Source of the DNA: Deltaproteobacteria bacterium
Lineage (GTDB): Bacteria > Myxococcota_A > UBA9042 > DTJE01
Assembly (NCBI GenBank): GCA_029547805.1
Contig: JAKPOP010000014.1
Coordinates: 186,001-250,000, forward strand
DNA length: 64,000 nt
Reading direction: 5' to 3'
Part shown: positions 42,671 through 51,582 of the stretch, piece after piece
Numbering within the stretch: position 1 is the first letter of the stretch
Layout of the letters: every line of letters starts with the position of its first letter
The notes under the pieces: generated by a model
What the model was told of the DNA's origin: nothing
Seen by the model: only the letters and a program-made list of their open reading frames with translations
Database searches by the model: none
Translations under genes and position numbers: made by a program

Positions 42671-43540
42671 GTGGCCCAGATCCTCGAGAACCGGCTGGTG
42701 GCTCCCGACGTCTATCGCATGGTGGTCGAGGCCCCTCGGGTTGCCCGGAATCGCCGGGCGGGTCAGTTCGTGATCGTCCGTCCGACCCCCGATGGGGAGC
42801 GGATTCCCCTGACCATCGCCGACGGGGACCCGAACCGAGGCACCGTGACCCTGATCTACCAGGTCGTGGGGACCACCACCGCGGCGATGAGCCTGCTCGG
42901 GCCAGGGGATGCGCTGGCGGACATCGCGGGGCCCCTGGGGCAGCCCACGCACATCGATCGCTACGGGACCGTGGTGATGGTCGGAGGCGGCATCGGAATC
43001 GCCCCCGCCTGGCCCATCGCCCGGGCGATGAAGGCCGTGGGAAATCGGGTCGTGTCGATCCTCGGGGCCCGGCGCCGGGACCTGCTGATCCTGGAAGAGG
43101 AGATGCGGGCGACCAGCGACGAGGTCCGGGTGATGACCGACGACGGGTCCTACGGGAAGCGGGGCTTCGTCACCGATGCCCTCCGGGAGATGCTGGAGGC
43201 CCGGGAGCCCGCCGACCTGGTCGTGGCCATTGGTCCGCCGGTGATGATGCAGGCCGTCTCGGAGGTCACCCGACCGTTCGGGGTCCGGACCCTGGTGAGC
43301 CTCAACACGATCATGGTGGACGGGACCGGGATGTGCGGCGGGTGCCGGGTCACCGTCGGGGGGGAGCCTCGGTTCGTCTGCGTGGATGGGCCGGAGTTCG
43401 ACGGGCACCAGGTGGACTTCGACGAGATGAACCGGCGGAACCGGACCTACCGGGAGATGGAGCAGCAGTCGTTCCGGGCATTCCAGGAGAAGCACCGCTG
43501 CCGGCTGGAGGCTCGCATCGAGGAGGCCCGCCATGGCTGA
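42671..43540 (+). CDS. Ferredoxin-NADP+ reductase-like subunit (NfnA/SudB type)
   Basis: The protein is 289 residues from GTG 42671, with AAGGGAGGGG just upstream. It has a FAD-binding barrel (QFVIVRP, PLTIADG) and an NAD-binding half (VVMVGGGIGIAPAWPIARAM). The C-terminal MCGGCRVTVG...RFVCVDGPEFDGHQVDF supplies the [2Fe-2S] cysteines. This is the small subunit of NADH-dependent ferredoxin:NADP+ oxidoreductase (NfnAB) or related sulfide/dihydroorotate-dehydrogenase-like pairs. The large subunit follows, overlapping by eight bases (43533-43540). Together they probably balance NADH, NADPH and ferredoxin. Confidence 0.88.
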   Translation: MAQILENRLVAPDVYRMVVEAPRVARNRRAGQFVIVRPTPDGERIPLTIADGDPNRGTVTLIYQVVGTTTAAMSLLGPGDALADIAGPLGQPTHIDRYGTVVMVGGGIGIAPAWPIARAMKAVGNRVVSILGARRRDLLILEEEMRATSDEVRVMTDDGSYGKRGFVTDALREMLEAREPADLVVAIGPPVMMQAVSEVTRPFGVRTLVSLNTIMVDGTGMCGGCRVTVGGEPRFVCVDGPEFDGHQVDFDEMNRRNRTYREMEQQSFRAFQEKHRCRLEARIEEARHG

Positions 43541-44966
43541 CCTGTCCAACAAGGAGCGCCTGGCCATTCCCCCGGTCCCGATGGAGGAGCAGCCCCCCGA
43601 GGTTCGGCGCCGCAACATCCGGGAGGTGCCCCTGGGCTATACGGCGGATCAGGCAATGGCCGAGGCGAGGCGCTGCCTGCTCTGCAAGAACCACCCCTGC
43701 GTCCAGGGCTGCCCCGTCTCGGTGGACATCCCCGGGTTCATCGCCGAGGTGGCCCAGGGGCGATTCCACGACGCGGCCCAGCGCATCCTCCGGACCAACT
43801 GCCTGCCGGCCATCTGCGGTCGGGTCTGTCCCCAGGAGGACCAGTGCCAGAAGGTCTGCATGGTGGCGAAGGCCCACAAGGACCCGGCCCGGGCGGTCCA
43901 GATCGGCAAACTGGAGCGCTTCGTGGCGGACTGGGAACGGGAGCACCACCCGGACCCCGAGCCGGTCACGGCGCCCCCGACCGGTCACCGGGTGGCCATC
44001 GTGGGGTCGGGACCTGCAGGGCTCACCGCCGCCGGCGACCTGATCGTCCTGGGGCACGAGGTCACGATCTTCGAGGCCCTCCATCGCCCCGGGGGCGTGC
44101 TGGTCTATGGCATCCCCGAGTTCCGGCTTCCCAAGGCCATCGTGGACCAGGAGGTCCAGCACCTCGTCCGCCGGGGCGTCCGGCTGGAGTGCAACGTCGC
44201 CGTGGGCAAGAGCGTGTCGATTCCGGACCTCTTCCAGGAGGGGTACGAGGCAATCTTCGTGGCGACCGGTGCGGGGCTCCCGATGTTCAAGAAGATCCCG
44301 GGGGAGAACCTCCTCGGGGTGTATTCGGCCAATGAGTACCTGACCCGGGCCAACCTGATGAACGCCTACGGCTTCCCGGAGACGAGCCCGACGCCGATCC
44401 TCCGGGGACGGCACGTGGTGACCTTCGGGGGAGGCAACGTGGCGATGGACGCCGCCCGAACGGCCCTCCGCCTGGGGGCCGAGACCTCGACGATCCTCTA
44501 TCGGCGGTCCGAGGTGGAGATGCCAGCCCGGATTGAGGAGATCCACCATGCGAAGGAGGAGGGGGTCGAGTTCCGGCTGTTGCAGGACGCCATCGAGATC
44601 CTGGGCGACGACCAGGGCTGGGTCCGGGCGGTGCGGTGCCTCCGGATGGAACTGGGGGAGCCGGACCAGAGCGGACGTCGGCGGCCGGTGCCGGTCGCCG
44701 GCAGCGAGTTCGAGATTCCTGCCGACGTGGTCGTGGTGGCCATCGGCAATGGGCCGAATCCCCTGATTCCCCGGTCGACTCCCGACATTCAGGTGAACCG
44801 CTGGGGGAACATCCTGGCGGACCCGGCCACCGGCAAGACCTCGATGCGGGGGGTCTGGGCCGGCGGGGACATCGTGCTGGGGGCCGCAACGGTGATTCTG
44901 GCCATGGGGGAGGGGCGCAAGGCGGCCCGGTCCATCGATGAGTATCTCCGGACCGGCGTGTGGTGA
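43533..44966 (+). CDS. NADPH-dependent glutamate synthase small-subunit-like / NfnB
   Basis: The protein is 477 residues, typical of the GltA/GltD family. The N-terminal Fe-S region has two sets of Cys motifs: CLLCKNHPCVQGCPVSVDIP and CGRVCPQEDQCQKVC, binding two [4Fe-4S] clusters. The FAD site is RVAIVGSGPAGLTAAGDL, the NADPH site GRHVVTFGGGNVAMDAARTAL, and the tail is VWAGGDIVLGAATVILAMGEG. Paired with the upstream NfnA-like gene, it most likely forms an electron-bifurcating NfnAB. No large GltB subunit is nearby, so a role as glutamate synthase is less likely. Confidence 0.9.
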   Translation: MADLSNKERLAIPPVPMEEQPPEVRRRNIREVPLGYTADQAMAEARRCLLCKNHPCVQGCPVSVDIPGFIAEVAQGRFHDAAQRILRTNCLPAICGRVCPQEDQCQKVCMVAKAHKDPARAVQIGKLERFVADWEREHHPDPEPVTAPPTGHRVAIVGSGPAGLTAAGDLIVLGHEVTIFEALHRPGGVLVYGIPEFRLPKAIVDQEVQHLVRRGVRLECNVAVGKSVSIPDLFQEGYEAIFVATGAGLPMFKKIPGENLLGVYSANEYLTRANLMNAYGFPETSPTPILRGRHVVTFGGGNVAMDAARTALRLGAETSTILYRRSEVEMPARIEEIHHAKEEGVEFRLLQDAIEILGDDQGWVRAVRCLRMELGEPDQSGRRRPVPVAGSEFEIPADVVVVAIGNGPNPLIPRSTPDIQVNRWGNILADPATGKTSMRGVWAGGDIVLGAATVILAMGEGRKAARSIDEYLRTGVW

Positions 44967-44991
44967 GACGCACGTCTCTCGGGAGGCGGTG

Positions 44992-45855
44992 GTGGAGTTC
45001 CTGGGGGGACTGGTGGTGCTGGCCCTGGGCCTGGGAGGGCTCCTGGGGGGCCTGCAGACGCCGTCGCTGCGACGCCTGCTGCTGGTGGCGGCCCTGGCCA
45101 TCGAGGTGGGCATCCTCTGGAGCCTGGGCCAGGACTGGGGCTACTCCTGGGTCGAGGAGTCCCCGGTGCACATGGGACTCCAGCAGAACGTCTGGATCCT
45201 GACCCCGGGTCTGCTGGCCCTGCTGGCGCTGGTGGGGTTCGCCCGCTGGGGCCTCGCCTTTGCCCCGTACGGGGCCGCCCTGGCCCTGGCCCAGGGGCTC
45301 TCCTTCATCCCGATGCTGTTGCAGGTCGAGCGGAACACATCGATGTCCTTCCTGGCCATCGTCCCGATCCTGGACCTCTTCGGGGTCCTGCTGGCGGCCT
45401 TCTGGCTCATCCCGGTCGCCTGCGAGGTGATTCCTCCCCCGGGGACCCACTGGCACGGGGTTGCCTTCGGCCGACGCGATCCCTGGATCCGGGCCATCGC
45501 GGGCCTTGCGTCCCTGGGGCTGGAGGTGCGTCCGCCGGCCACGGTGCTGGAATCGGGGGAGGCGACGGGGACCTTCCGGGGCCTGTGGGTCCGGGTCACC
45601 TCCAGGCCCGTCCTCTGGCCTCCGGGCTACGGGATCCGGGTCCAGGTCCGGGGCGTTCCCCCGGGTCCCCTGCCGGCCCCGCCCGGCCTGGCCCCCGCCG
45701 AGACGGTCGTCCGCCGGGGGGAGGACCTCCTCTACGAGGGCCGATCCCCCGACGGGTCCGGGGGATCGGCCGATCGGCTCCGGGCCTTTCTGGAAGACCT
45801 GGCAGACCGGGCCGGGTCTCCGAAGACTGGGCACTCCCCCGGCCCTCTGGCATGA
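44992..45855 (+). CDS. Membrane protein of unknown function
   Basis: The protein is 287 residues. GGGAGG five bases before the GTG at 44992 (VEFLGGLVVLALGLGG) supports this start; a second GTG three bases upstream is also possible. Four to five hydrophobic segments occupy residues 1-140 (LALGLGGLLGG, LLVAALAIEVGIL, LTPGLLALLALVGF, LLAAFWLIPVACEVI). A soluble C-terminal domain (about 145-287) follows, with no recognised motif. It begins 25 bases after the NfnB-like gene and may share its transcript. It might couple to membrane redox or transport; this is not supported beyond position. Confidence 0.6.
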   Translation: MEFLGGLVVLALGLGGLLGGLQTPSLRRLLLVAALAIEVGILWSLGQDWGYSWVEESPVHMGLQQNVWILTPGLLALLALVGFARWGLAFAPYGAALALAQGLSFIPMLLQVERNTSMSFLAIVPILDLFGVLLAAFWLIPVACEVIPPPGTHWHGVAFGRRDPWIRAIAGLASLGLEVRPPATVLESGEATGTFRGLWVRVTSRPVLWPPGYGIRVQVRGVPPGPLPAPPGLAPAETVVRRGEDLLYEGRSPDGSGGSADRLRAFLEDLADRAGSPKTGHSPGPLA

Positions 45856-45888
45856 TCGTCTCCAGTCTCTTCCGGAGCAGCACCCTCG

Positions 45889-47193
45889 ATGGCATGGGGA
45901 ACCCGACGGCATGCACGCTCCCGGACCCCCCTGGGGACCGCCGACGAACTCCTGGAGGGGTCCGGGGACCTCGCGGTGGCCCTCCAGGAGGAACTGGTGC
46001 GTCGCAACGCCGTCGCCCCGGCCCTGGGAGGCCCCGGGGAATCGGCAAAGGCCGATTTCCTCCGGCAATGGATCGAGGCGGAGGGCCTGGGACCGGTGGC
46101 TCGGGTCTCGGGGAGCGACGGGGGGATGGAGCGGCCGAACCTCCTGGTCCGCAGGGCCGGAACGGCATCGGACCGATGTCTCTGGTTCCTCTGTCACCTG
46201 GATGTCGCCCCGGCGGGGGATCCGGAGGCCTGGCGCGGGGACCCCTTCCGGCTGCGTCGGGAGGGGGACAAGCTGGTGGGACGGGGGGTCGAGGACAACC
46301 ACCAGGGGATCATCTCGGTGCTGCTGGCACTCCGGGCCCTGGTCCAGACCGGGATTCCCCTGCCCCGGGACGTGGGCCTGGCCCTGGTGGCCGACGAGGA
46401 GACCGGAGGGCCCTGGGGCCTGGACCTGGTCCTGCGACAGCGGCCGGTTCCCTTCGGTCCGGGGGACGCATTCCTGCTTCCCGATGCCGGGGACGAGGAA
46501 GGGGGGGTGATCGGGGTGGCCGAGAAGGGGGTCCTGGGGGTGCGCCTCCGGGTGCTGGGCCACGGGGCCTCGGCGGCGGTGCCGATCACGGGGCGAAACG
46601 CCCTGGCGGCCGGGGCCCACCTGCTGGTGGCCCTGGAGGCCCTGGCTCACCGGTTTCCGGACCGGGACCCCCTGTTCCTGCCGTCCCACTGCACCTTCGA
46701 GCCGACCCGGCATCTGGAGTCCCCGGGGGACCTGCACACGGTGCCCGGGGAGGACGTCTTCCACCTGGATGTCCGGGTGCTTCCCACGGTGCGTCTGGAC
46801 GACGTGCTGACGGCCATCCGGGAGATTGCCACCGAGGTCGGCCGGACCCACCGGGTGGCCATCCAGGTCGATCCCCTGGTCCGGGAGGACCCGGCACCGC
46901 CCACCCCCTCGTCCCATCCCCTGGTGCGGCTCCTGGCCCGGGCCGTGCGGCAGGTGTATGGCGTGGAGGCGCGGCCTCGGGGCATCGGGGGCGGGACGTT
47001 GGCCACCCGGGTTCGCCGGGGAGGCTGGCCCGCGGTGGTCTGGGCCCGGCAGGACGGAACGGCCCACCAGCCCAACGAGTATTGCTGGCTGCCGAACATC
47101 CTGGGCGATGCCCGGGTCCTGCTTCGGTTGATGATCGAGGAGGAGCGCCCCGAGGGGACCGAACCCGGAGGGGCCGCGCAGGGAGGGACGTGA
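45889..47193 (+). CDS. M20 family metallopeptidase / deacylase
   Basis: The protein is 434 residues, of ArgE/DapE/carboxypeptidase G2 type. Metal-binding blocks: FLCHLDVAPAG (first His-Asp), GRGVEDNHQGI (bridging Asp), LVADEETGGPWG (catalytic Glu pair) and DGTAHQPNEYCWL (late His). A dimerisation domain sits between (about 190-330). It probably hydrolyses a dipeptide or acylated amino acid in the cytoplasm. The start at 45889 has a weak ribosome-binding site; other ATGs are close. The stop overlaps the next gene's start (TGATG, 47191-47195), so the two peptidases are made together. Confidence 0.88.
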   Translation: MAWGTRRHARSRTPLGTADELLEGSGDLAVALQEELVRRNAVAPALGGPGESAKADFLRQWIEAEGLGPVARVSGSDGGMERPNLLVRRAGTASDRCLWFLCHLDVAPAGDPEAWRGDPFRLRREGDKLVGRGVEDNHQGIISVLLALRALVQTGIPLPRDVGLALVADEETGGPWGLDLVLRQRPVPFGPGDAFLLPDAGDEEGGVIGVAEKGVLGVRLRVLGHGASAAVPITGRNALAAGAHLLVALEALAHRFPDRDPLFLPSHCTFEPTRHLESPGDLHTVPGEDVFHLDVRVLPTVRLDDVLTAIREIATEVGRTHRVAIQVDPLVREDPAPPTPSSHPLVRLLARAVRQVYGVEARPRGIGGGTLATRVRRGGWPAVVWARQDGTAHQPNEYCWLPNILGDARVLLRLMIEEERPEGTEPGGAAQGGT

Positions 47194-48368
47194 TGGAGAT
47201 TCAGAGGCTGCAGCGGGCGATTCGGGAGGCGGGGTTCGACGGGTGGCTGTTCTGCGATTTCCACAACCGGGACCCCCTGGCCTACCGGATCCTGGGCATG
47301 GATGGGGGGAAGTTCACCTCCCGGCGGTGGTTCTACTGGGTACCGGCCCAGGGAGAACCGGTCCGCCTGGTGAGTCGCGTCGAGCCGTCTCGACTGGACG
47401 AGATTCCGGGGCAGAAGCGGTTCTACCTGTCGTTCCAGGAGTTGCAGGGGGCGTTGGCCGGGCTGCTCCAGGGGCGTCGCGTGGCGATGCAGTGGTCGCC
47501 GGACCACGCCATTCCCTACGTCAGCACCGTGGACGGCGGGATGGTGGACCTGGTGCGGTCGGCGGGGGCCGAGGTCGTCTCCTCGGCGGACCTGGTCCAG
47601 GTCTTCGAGGCGGTGCTCGACGAGGAGGGCTACCGGAGCCACCTCTCGGCCGGGGAGCGGGTGCACCGGGTCAAGGACGAGGCCTTCCAGCGGATCCGGG
47701 AGTCCCGGGCCAGCGGGAACCCGGTCACGGAATACGAGGTGCAGTGCTTCATCGTGCAGCGCTTCGAGGACCTCGGCCTCACCTGCGAGGGGGAGCGGCC
47801 CATCGTCGGGGTCAACGACCACCCGGCCGACCCCCACTTCGAGCCGACGCCCGAGAATGCCCGGCCCATCCGTCCCGGAGACACCGTGCTGATCGACCTC
47901 TGGGCTCGGGATCGGGCCCCCGGGAGCATCTGGCACGACATCACCTGGTGCGGCGTTGTCGGAGACCGCCCCCCGGAGGAGTACGTCCGGATCTTCGACG
48001 TGGTGCGCCGGGCCCGGGACGCCTGCATCGCCTTCATCCGGGACCGCCTGGGCCAGGGACAGGAGTGCCGGGGCTACGAGGCCGACGAGGCCTGTCGGGC
48101 GGTGGTCCGGGAGGCGGGCTACGGCGACTTCTTCATCCATCGGACGGGGCACTCCATCGGCACCGCCGTGCATGGCAACGGAGCGAACCTCGACGGCCTG
48201 GAGACCCGGGACCTGCGGCGGCTGGTCCCGGGGATCTGCTTCAGTGTCGAACCGGGGATCTACCTGCCGGGCCGCATGGCGGTCCGGACCGAGGTGGACG
48301 TCTTCATCCGCCCCGACGGGCAGGTGGAGGTCACGGGCCCGGCCCAGCAGGAACTGCTGCTGCTGTGA
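47193..48368 (+). CDS. M24 family metallopeptidase (Xaa-Pro aminopeptidase-like)
   Basis: The protein is 391 residues. It has an N-terminal creatinase-like domain (1-160) and a C-terminal pita-bread catalytic domain. The latter shows IDLWARDRAPG and WHDITWCGVV (metal Asp ligands), HRTGHSIGTAVHGNGANLDG (His ligand), and FSVEPGIYLPG and RTEVDVFI (Glu ligands). It removes an N-terminal residue preceding proline or acts on similar peptides. It starts one base within the stop of the M20 gene, so both form a peptide-degradation pair. An odd feature is the long Cys-bearing linker EVQCFIVQRFEDLGLTCEGE. Confidence 0.9.
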   Translation: MEIQRLQRAIREAGFDGWLFCDFHNRDPLAYRILGMDGGKFTSRRWFYWVPAQGEPVRLVSRVEPSRLDEIPGQKRFYLSFQELQGALAGLLQGRRVAMQWSPDHAIPYVSTVDGGMVDLVRSAGAEVVSSADLVQVFEAVLDEEGYRSHLSAGERVHRVKDEAFQRIRESRASGNPVTEYEVQCFIVQRFEDLGLTCEGERPIVGVNDHPADPHFEPTPENARPIRPGDTVLIDLWARDRAPGSIWHDITWCGVVGDRPPEEYVRIFDVVRRARDACIAFIRDRLGQGQECRGYEADEACRAVVREAGYGDFFIHRTGHSIGTAVHGNGANLDGLETRDLRRLVPGICFSVEPGIYLPGRMAVRTEVDVFIRPDGQVEVTGPAQQELLLL

Positions 48369-48509
48369 ATCCCCTGGCAGGGGGAGGGGATCCGCCCGTC
48401 TCCGCACGCCGCGCACGGTAGCGGTTCGCCCGCTTCCGGAGGGCTTCGCGCCCCGTCATCCGGCTGCCACGCGTGAGCGGTCCGTCCGGGCGGCCGGGAC
48501 CTGGCGTCC

Positions 48510-49229
48510 TCACTCGGGGGAGGACTCCCGGACCCAGCGCCGGAGCCGCCAGGGCATCTTCAGGGACTCCCAGAAGATCCCGCCGGCCAGCTTGGACTCG
48601 CCGCGGGTCCGGTCCGGGAAGGTGATGGGCACCTCGACGATGCGCTTGCCGGCCCGGTGGGCCCGGTAGTTCATCTCCATCTGGAAGGCGTAGCCCGTGG
48701 CCCGGACCTTGCGGAGGTCGATGTCCAGCAGGGTCTGGCGGCGCCAGGCCTTGAAACCGCCCGTCAGGTCCCGGACCTGCATGCCGAGGATCGTCCGGGC
48801 ATAGAGGTTGCCTCCCTGGCTCAGGAGTCGCCGCTTCCAGGGCCAGGACTCGGTCTCGCCGCCCTTCACGTAGCGGCTGCCGATGACCAGGTCCGCCTGT
48901 TCCAGGGCCGCCAGCAGCGACGGGAGCAGTCGGGGCTGGTGGCTGAAATCGCAGTCCATCTGGACGATCACCTCGAATCCCCGGTCCAGGCACCAGGTGA
49001 AGCCCGCGACGTAGGCCCGCCCCAGGCCCTCCTTGCCTTCCCGGGCCAGCAGGTGGATCGCGGGGTCCGTCGCGGCCATCCGCTCCACCAGGGCCCCGGT
49101 GCCGTCGGGGCTGTGGTCGTCCACGACCAGGACCTCCGCCTCCGGGACCACCCGGCGGACCTCCGGGATCAGCAGGGGGACGTTCTCGGCCTCGTTGTAG
49201 GTCGGGATGACGATGATCGTCCGGTCCAT
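48510..49229 (-). CDS. Polyprenol-phosphate mannosyltransferase-like GT2
   Basis: The protein is 239 residues, the size of soluble dolichyl-phosphate-mannose synthases. GT2 motifs: IIVIPTYNEAENVP, VLVVDDHSPDGTG, QMDCDFSHQP (the DXD-like metal site) and SRYVKGGETESWPWKRRLLS. It transfers mannose from GDP-mannose to polyprenyl phosphate on the cytoplasmic face. Eighty bases upstream on the same strand is a GT87-like membrane protein, a class of enzyme that uses polyprenyl-phosphate-mannose as donor. The pair is probably one pathway step apart. The 141 bases downstream, shared with the convergent peptidase gene, contain only a short hairpin (48371-48383). Confidence 0.9.
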   Translation of the reverse strand: MDRTIIVIPTYNEAENVPLLIPEVRRVVPEAEVLVVDDHSPDGTGALVERMAATDPAIHLLAREGKEGLGRAYVAGFTWCLDRGFEVIVQMDCDFSHQPRLLPSLLAALEQADLVIGSRYVKGGETESWPWKRRLLSQGGNLYARTILGMQVRDLTGGFKAWRRQTLLDIDLRKVRATGYAFQMEMNYRAHRAGKRIVEVPITFPDRTRGESKLAGGIFWESLKMPWRLRRWVRESSPE

Positions 49230-49309
49230 CGGGGAGCCCTCCGCCACCAGCACGGCGGCATTGTGCCACAGTTCGGGGATCGGAGGTCGGACCCCCTGCG
49301 TTCCTGCGC

Positions 49310-50455
49310 TCACCGTGGAGGTGGCATCTCGTTCTGGCGCACGACCAGAAGGACCGCCGCCAGCGGGACCAGGGTCGGGACCAGGGCCAGGAACGGCCAT
49401 CGCGGTGTCCAGAAGAGGGCCGGGAATGCCGAGACCCCCGCCACCAGGGCCGTGGTTCCCCAGTGGATCGCCGCGGCGGAAGGCCCTCTCCCGGCGACGA
49501 AGGCCCCCTGGGCGCCCTGCCGGACCAGCAGCATCCCGGCCAGGAAGACCTGGGGAAAGGACATCGTCCAGGCGATGGGGGCGCAGGCATGGACGAGGGT
49601 CCCCAGCAGCGCCCACTCGGGCACCGGGTCCCGCCGCGTCCCCGGCCGGCGTCGCCACCCCAGCATCCAGGCGGCGAGAATTCCCGCCGCCAGCGCCGGC
49701 CATGGGGAGGGGGGCTCCCCGCCGAAGGTCCACCAGGCCAGAGAGACGAGGGAGAAGTTCCGGACCTCCCGGGCATGGAGGTCCACCTGGCCCCCCGAGA
49801 GGCGGAGGAATTCCTCCGTGTGGGGGAGCAGCAGGCTCCCGGCGGCCACCAGGAGGCCCGCCATCGCTGCCCGGGCCAGGGAGGACTCCCGGTGCCGGAG
49901 GGCCGCTGCGACCAGGAAGACCAGATAGATCCCCGGCATCGTCTTCAGGAGGGTCGCGGCGCCCAGCAGCAACCCTGCCGGGATCGGGGCGCGGCGCAGG
50001 CCGATCAGGGCCAGCAGCGGCAGCCAGGCGACCCAGATGGCGATGTTGCCGGTGCCGATGGACCCCAGGGTCACCGGCGAGAACAGCCAGAAGGCCGACA
50101 GCAGCCCCAGGGGCTGACGCCCCAGTCCCGCGGCCAGGGGCAGCGTGACGACCACTCCGAGGGACGCGGCGGTGTTGAGCCAGAAGGCCAGGCGGGCCCG
50201 ATCCAGCGGGGCCGGGTCCGGCAGCAGCGAGAGGCCCAGGGCCAGTGCCGGCGGGTAGAGGTAGCACCGCTCCCCCTCCTGGTAGGGGCTTCGCCCCTCC
50301 CGGATCGCCCGGGCCGCCTCGGCATAGCACTGGACGTCGTTGTCCACCTGGGGACGGACGGCCGGTTCCAGACGCCAGGTCCACCAGGCGACGCCCAGGG
50401 CCACCCAGGCCAGCAGCCACACGGGCAGGCTCAGCGGACGCGACAGGGCGTTCAT
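49310..50455 (-). CDS. Membrane glycosyltransferase of the GT87/DUF2029 type
   Basis: The protein is 381 residues from ATG 50455, with ten or so membrane segments. Near the N-terminus VDNDVQCYAEAARAIREGRS carries the conserved Asp region, and SPYQEGERCYLYPPALALGL is a family-like loop. LLKTMPGIYLVFL resembles the membrane segment after the active site. These GT-C enzymes add mannose from polyprenyl-phosphate donors to glycolipids outside the cytoplasmic membrane. The polyprenol-P-mannose synthase-like gene follows, consistent with donor supply. The acceptor is unknown. Confidence 0.8.
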   Translation of the reverse strand: MNALSRPLSLPVWLLAWVALGVAWWTWRLEPAVRPQVDNDVQCYAEAARAIREGRSPYQEGERCYLYPPALALGLSLLPDPAPLDRARLAFWLNTAASLGVVVTLPLAAGLGRQPLGLLSAFWLFSPVTLGSIGTGNIAIWVAWLPLLALIGLRRAPIPAGLLLGAATLLKTMPGIYLVFLVAAALRHRESSLARAAMAGLLVAAGSLLLPHTEEFLRLSGGQVDLHAREVRNFSLVSLAWWTFGGEPPSPWPALAAGILAAWMLGWRRRPGTRRDPVPEWALLGTLVHACAPIAWTMSFPQVFLAGMLLVRQGAQGAFVAGRGPSAAAIHWGTTALVAGVSAFPALFWTPRWPFLALVPTLVPLAAVLLVVRQNEMPPPR

Positions 50456-50569
50456 GACCGGGGGCCTCCGTCCCGGAACCGATGATGCCATGAAACCCCG
50501 GGAGTCCGGCAGGACGGGGGCCCCCGAGGTCCCTGGCGGGGGCGGTGGCCCGCCGGACCCGCGACTTTC

Positions 50570-50598
50570 TTGACAGGCCGGGGGCCTCGCCCTAGGCT
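50570..50598 (+). promoter_or_regulatory. Sigma70-type promoter of the 50616 gene
   Basis: A perfect TTGACA (50570-50575) is followed after 17 bases by TAGGCT (50593-50598), 17 bases before the ATG. Confidence 0.65.
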
Positions 50599-50615
50599 CC
50601 CGGCAGGAGGCCTCC

Positions 50616-51533
50616 ATGCCGGCGAGTCGTTGGGTCCTGGTCCTGGCCACCCTGCTGGCGACGGCCGTGCCGGCCCGGGCCCGGGAGGACGGGGCGCCGG
50701 CCCGGGCCCTGGGGATGTCCGACGCAGTGCGGTCCCTGGGCTTCGGAACCTCCGGGCTCTACTTCAATCCGGCAGCGATGTCCCAGGTCATGTCCTACAC
50801 CATCGACATCGGCTACGGCTGGCGGTCCTGGGGCGGGGCCCACAATGCCCACCTCTCCTTCGTGGACAGCAAGACCAACCCCGACGTCGCCGGCGGGGCC
50901 GGGTACACCTATGCCCACCGGAGGAAGGGAGACTTCACGACCCAGACCCACGACCTCCGGTTCGGGGTCAGTTCCGTGGTCCGGGGAAAGGGGATTCTCT
51001 TCTGCTATGGCGGGGGCTTCCGGTACATGAAGGTCGAGCGCAACGGGCCCGGGACCACCTACGACATGAACAAGTGGGCCCCGACGCTGGACCTGGGGGT
51101 CCTGCTGGGCGTCAACGACCTGATCTTCATCGGCATCTCGGCCCAGAACATCCTCAAGATGCCCGTGGCCAAGGCGCCCCAGGCCCAGGATCGGATCTTC
51201 TTCGGGCCTCGGACCGTCGGGATCGGGGTCGGGTTGCAGTACTCGATCCTCCACTGGGGCGTGGACGTGGACATCGACCTCCAGAGCAAGGGGGACAACA
51301 AGGCGACCGTGAGTCCGATGACGGGACTCGAGGTGGTGCTGGCCCAGACCATCGCCCTCCGGGTCGGGTTCCACTGGGACCGGGTCAGCAATCTGGCCCA
51401 CGACCAGTATCGAATCTCCGGGGGTCTGGGCTACATCAGCCGCTATGTTGGAGTGGACGTGGGCTATTCCCACGACGTGAAGCACGCCTCGGACTACGTC
51501 ATCGAGTCCTCGATCCGGGTCTTCTTGCCCTGA
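50616..51533 (+). CDS. Outer-membrane barrel-like protein (PorV/FadL-like)
   Basis: The protein is 305 residues with signal peptide MPASRWVLVLATLLATAVPA. The mature N-terminus has RALGMSDAVRSLGFGTSGLY and FNPAAMSQ, as in PorV/PorQ-type and FadL-like barrels, where this segment plugs the pore. The rest alternates strands with Gly/Tyr/Phe-rich ends and ends IRVFLP. The strong consensus promoter upstream suggests substantial expression. The likely role is an outer-membrane channel or secretion-related porin; this is uncertain. Confidence 0.7.
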   Translation: MPASRWVLVLATLLATAVPARAREDGAPARALGMSDAVRSLGFGTSGLYFNPAAMSQVMSYTIDIGYGWRSWGGAHNAHLSFVDSKTNPDVAGGAGYTYAHRRKGDFTTQTHDLRFGVSSVVRGKGILFCYGGGFRYMKVERNGPGTTYDMNKWAPTLDLGVLLGVNDLIFIGISAQNILKMPVAKAPQAQDRIFFGPRTVGIGVGLQYSILHWGVDVDIDLQSKGDNKATVSPMTGLEVVLAQTIALRVGFHWDRVSNLAHDQYRISGGLGYISRYVGVDVGYSHDVKHASDYVIESSIRVFLP

Positions 51534-51554
51534 CGGTCCCGATTGTCTTACAGT
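51525..51554 (+). promoter_or_regulatory. Probable sigma70 promoter of the Kazal lipoprotein
   Basis: TTGCCC (51525-51530) and TACAGT (51549-51554) are separated by 18 bases. The -35 box lies in the last codons of the upstream gene. Confidence 0.45.
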
Positions 51555-51582
51555 AGGTTCGTGTGTCTGGCGGGAGGATCCG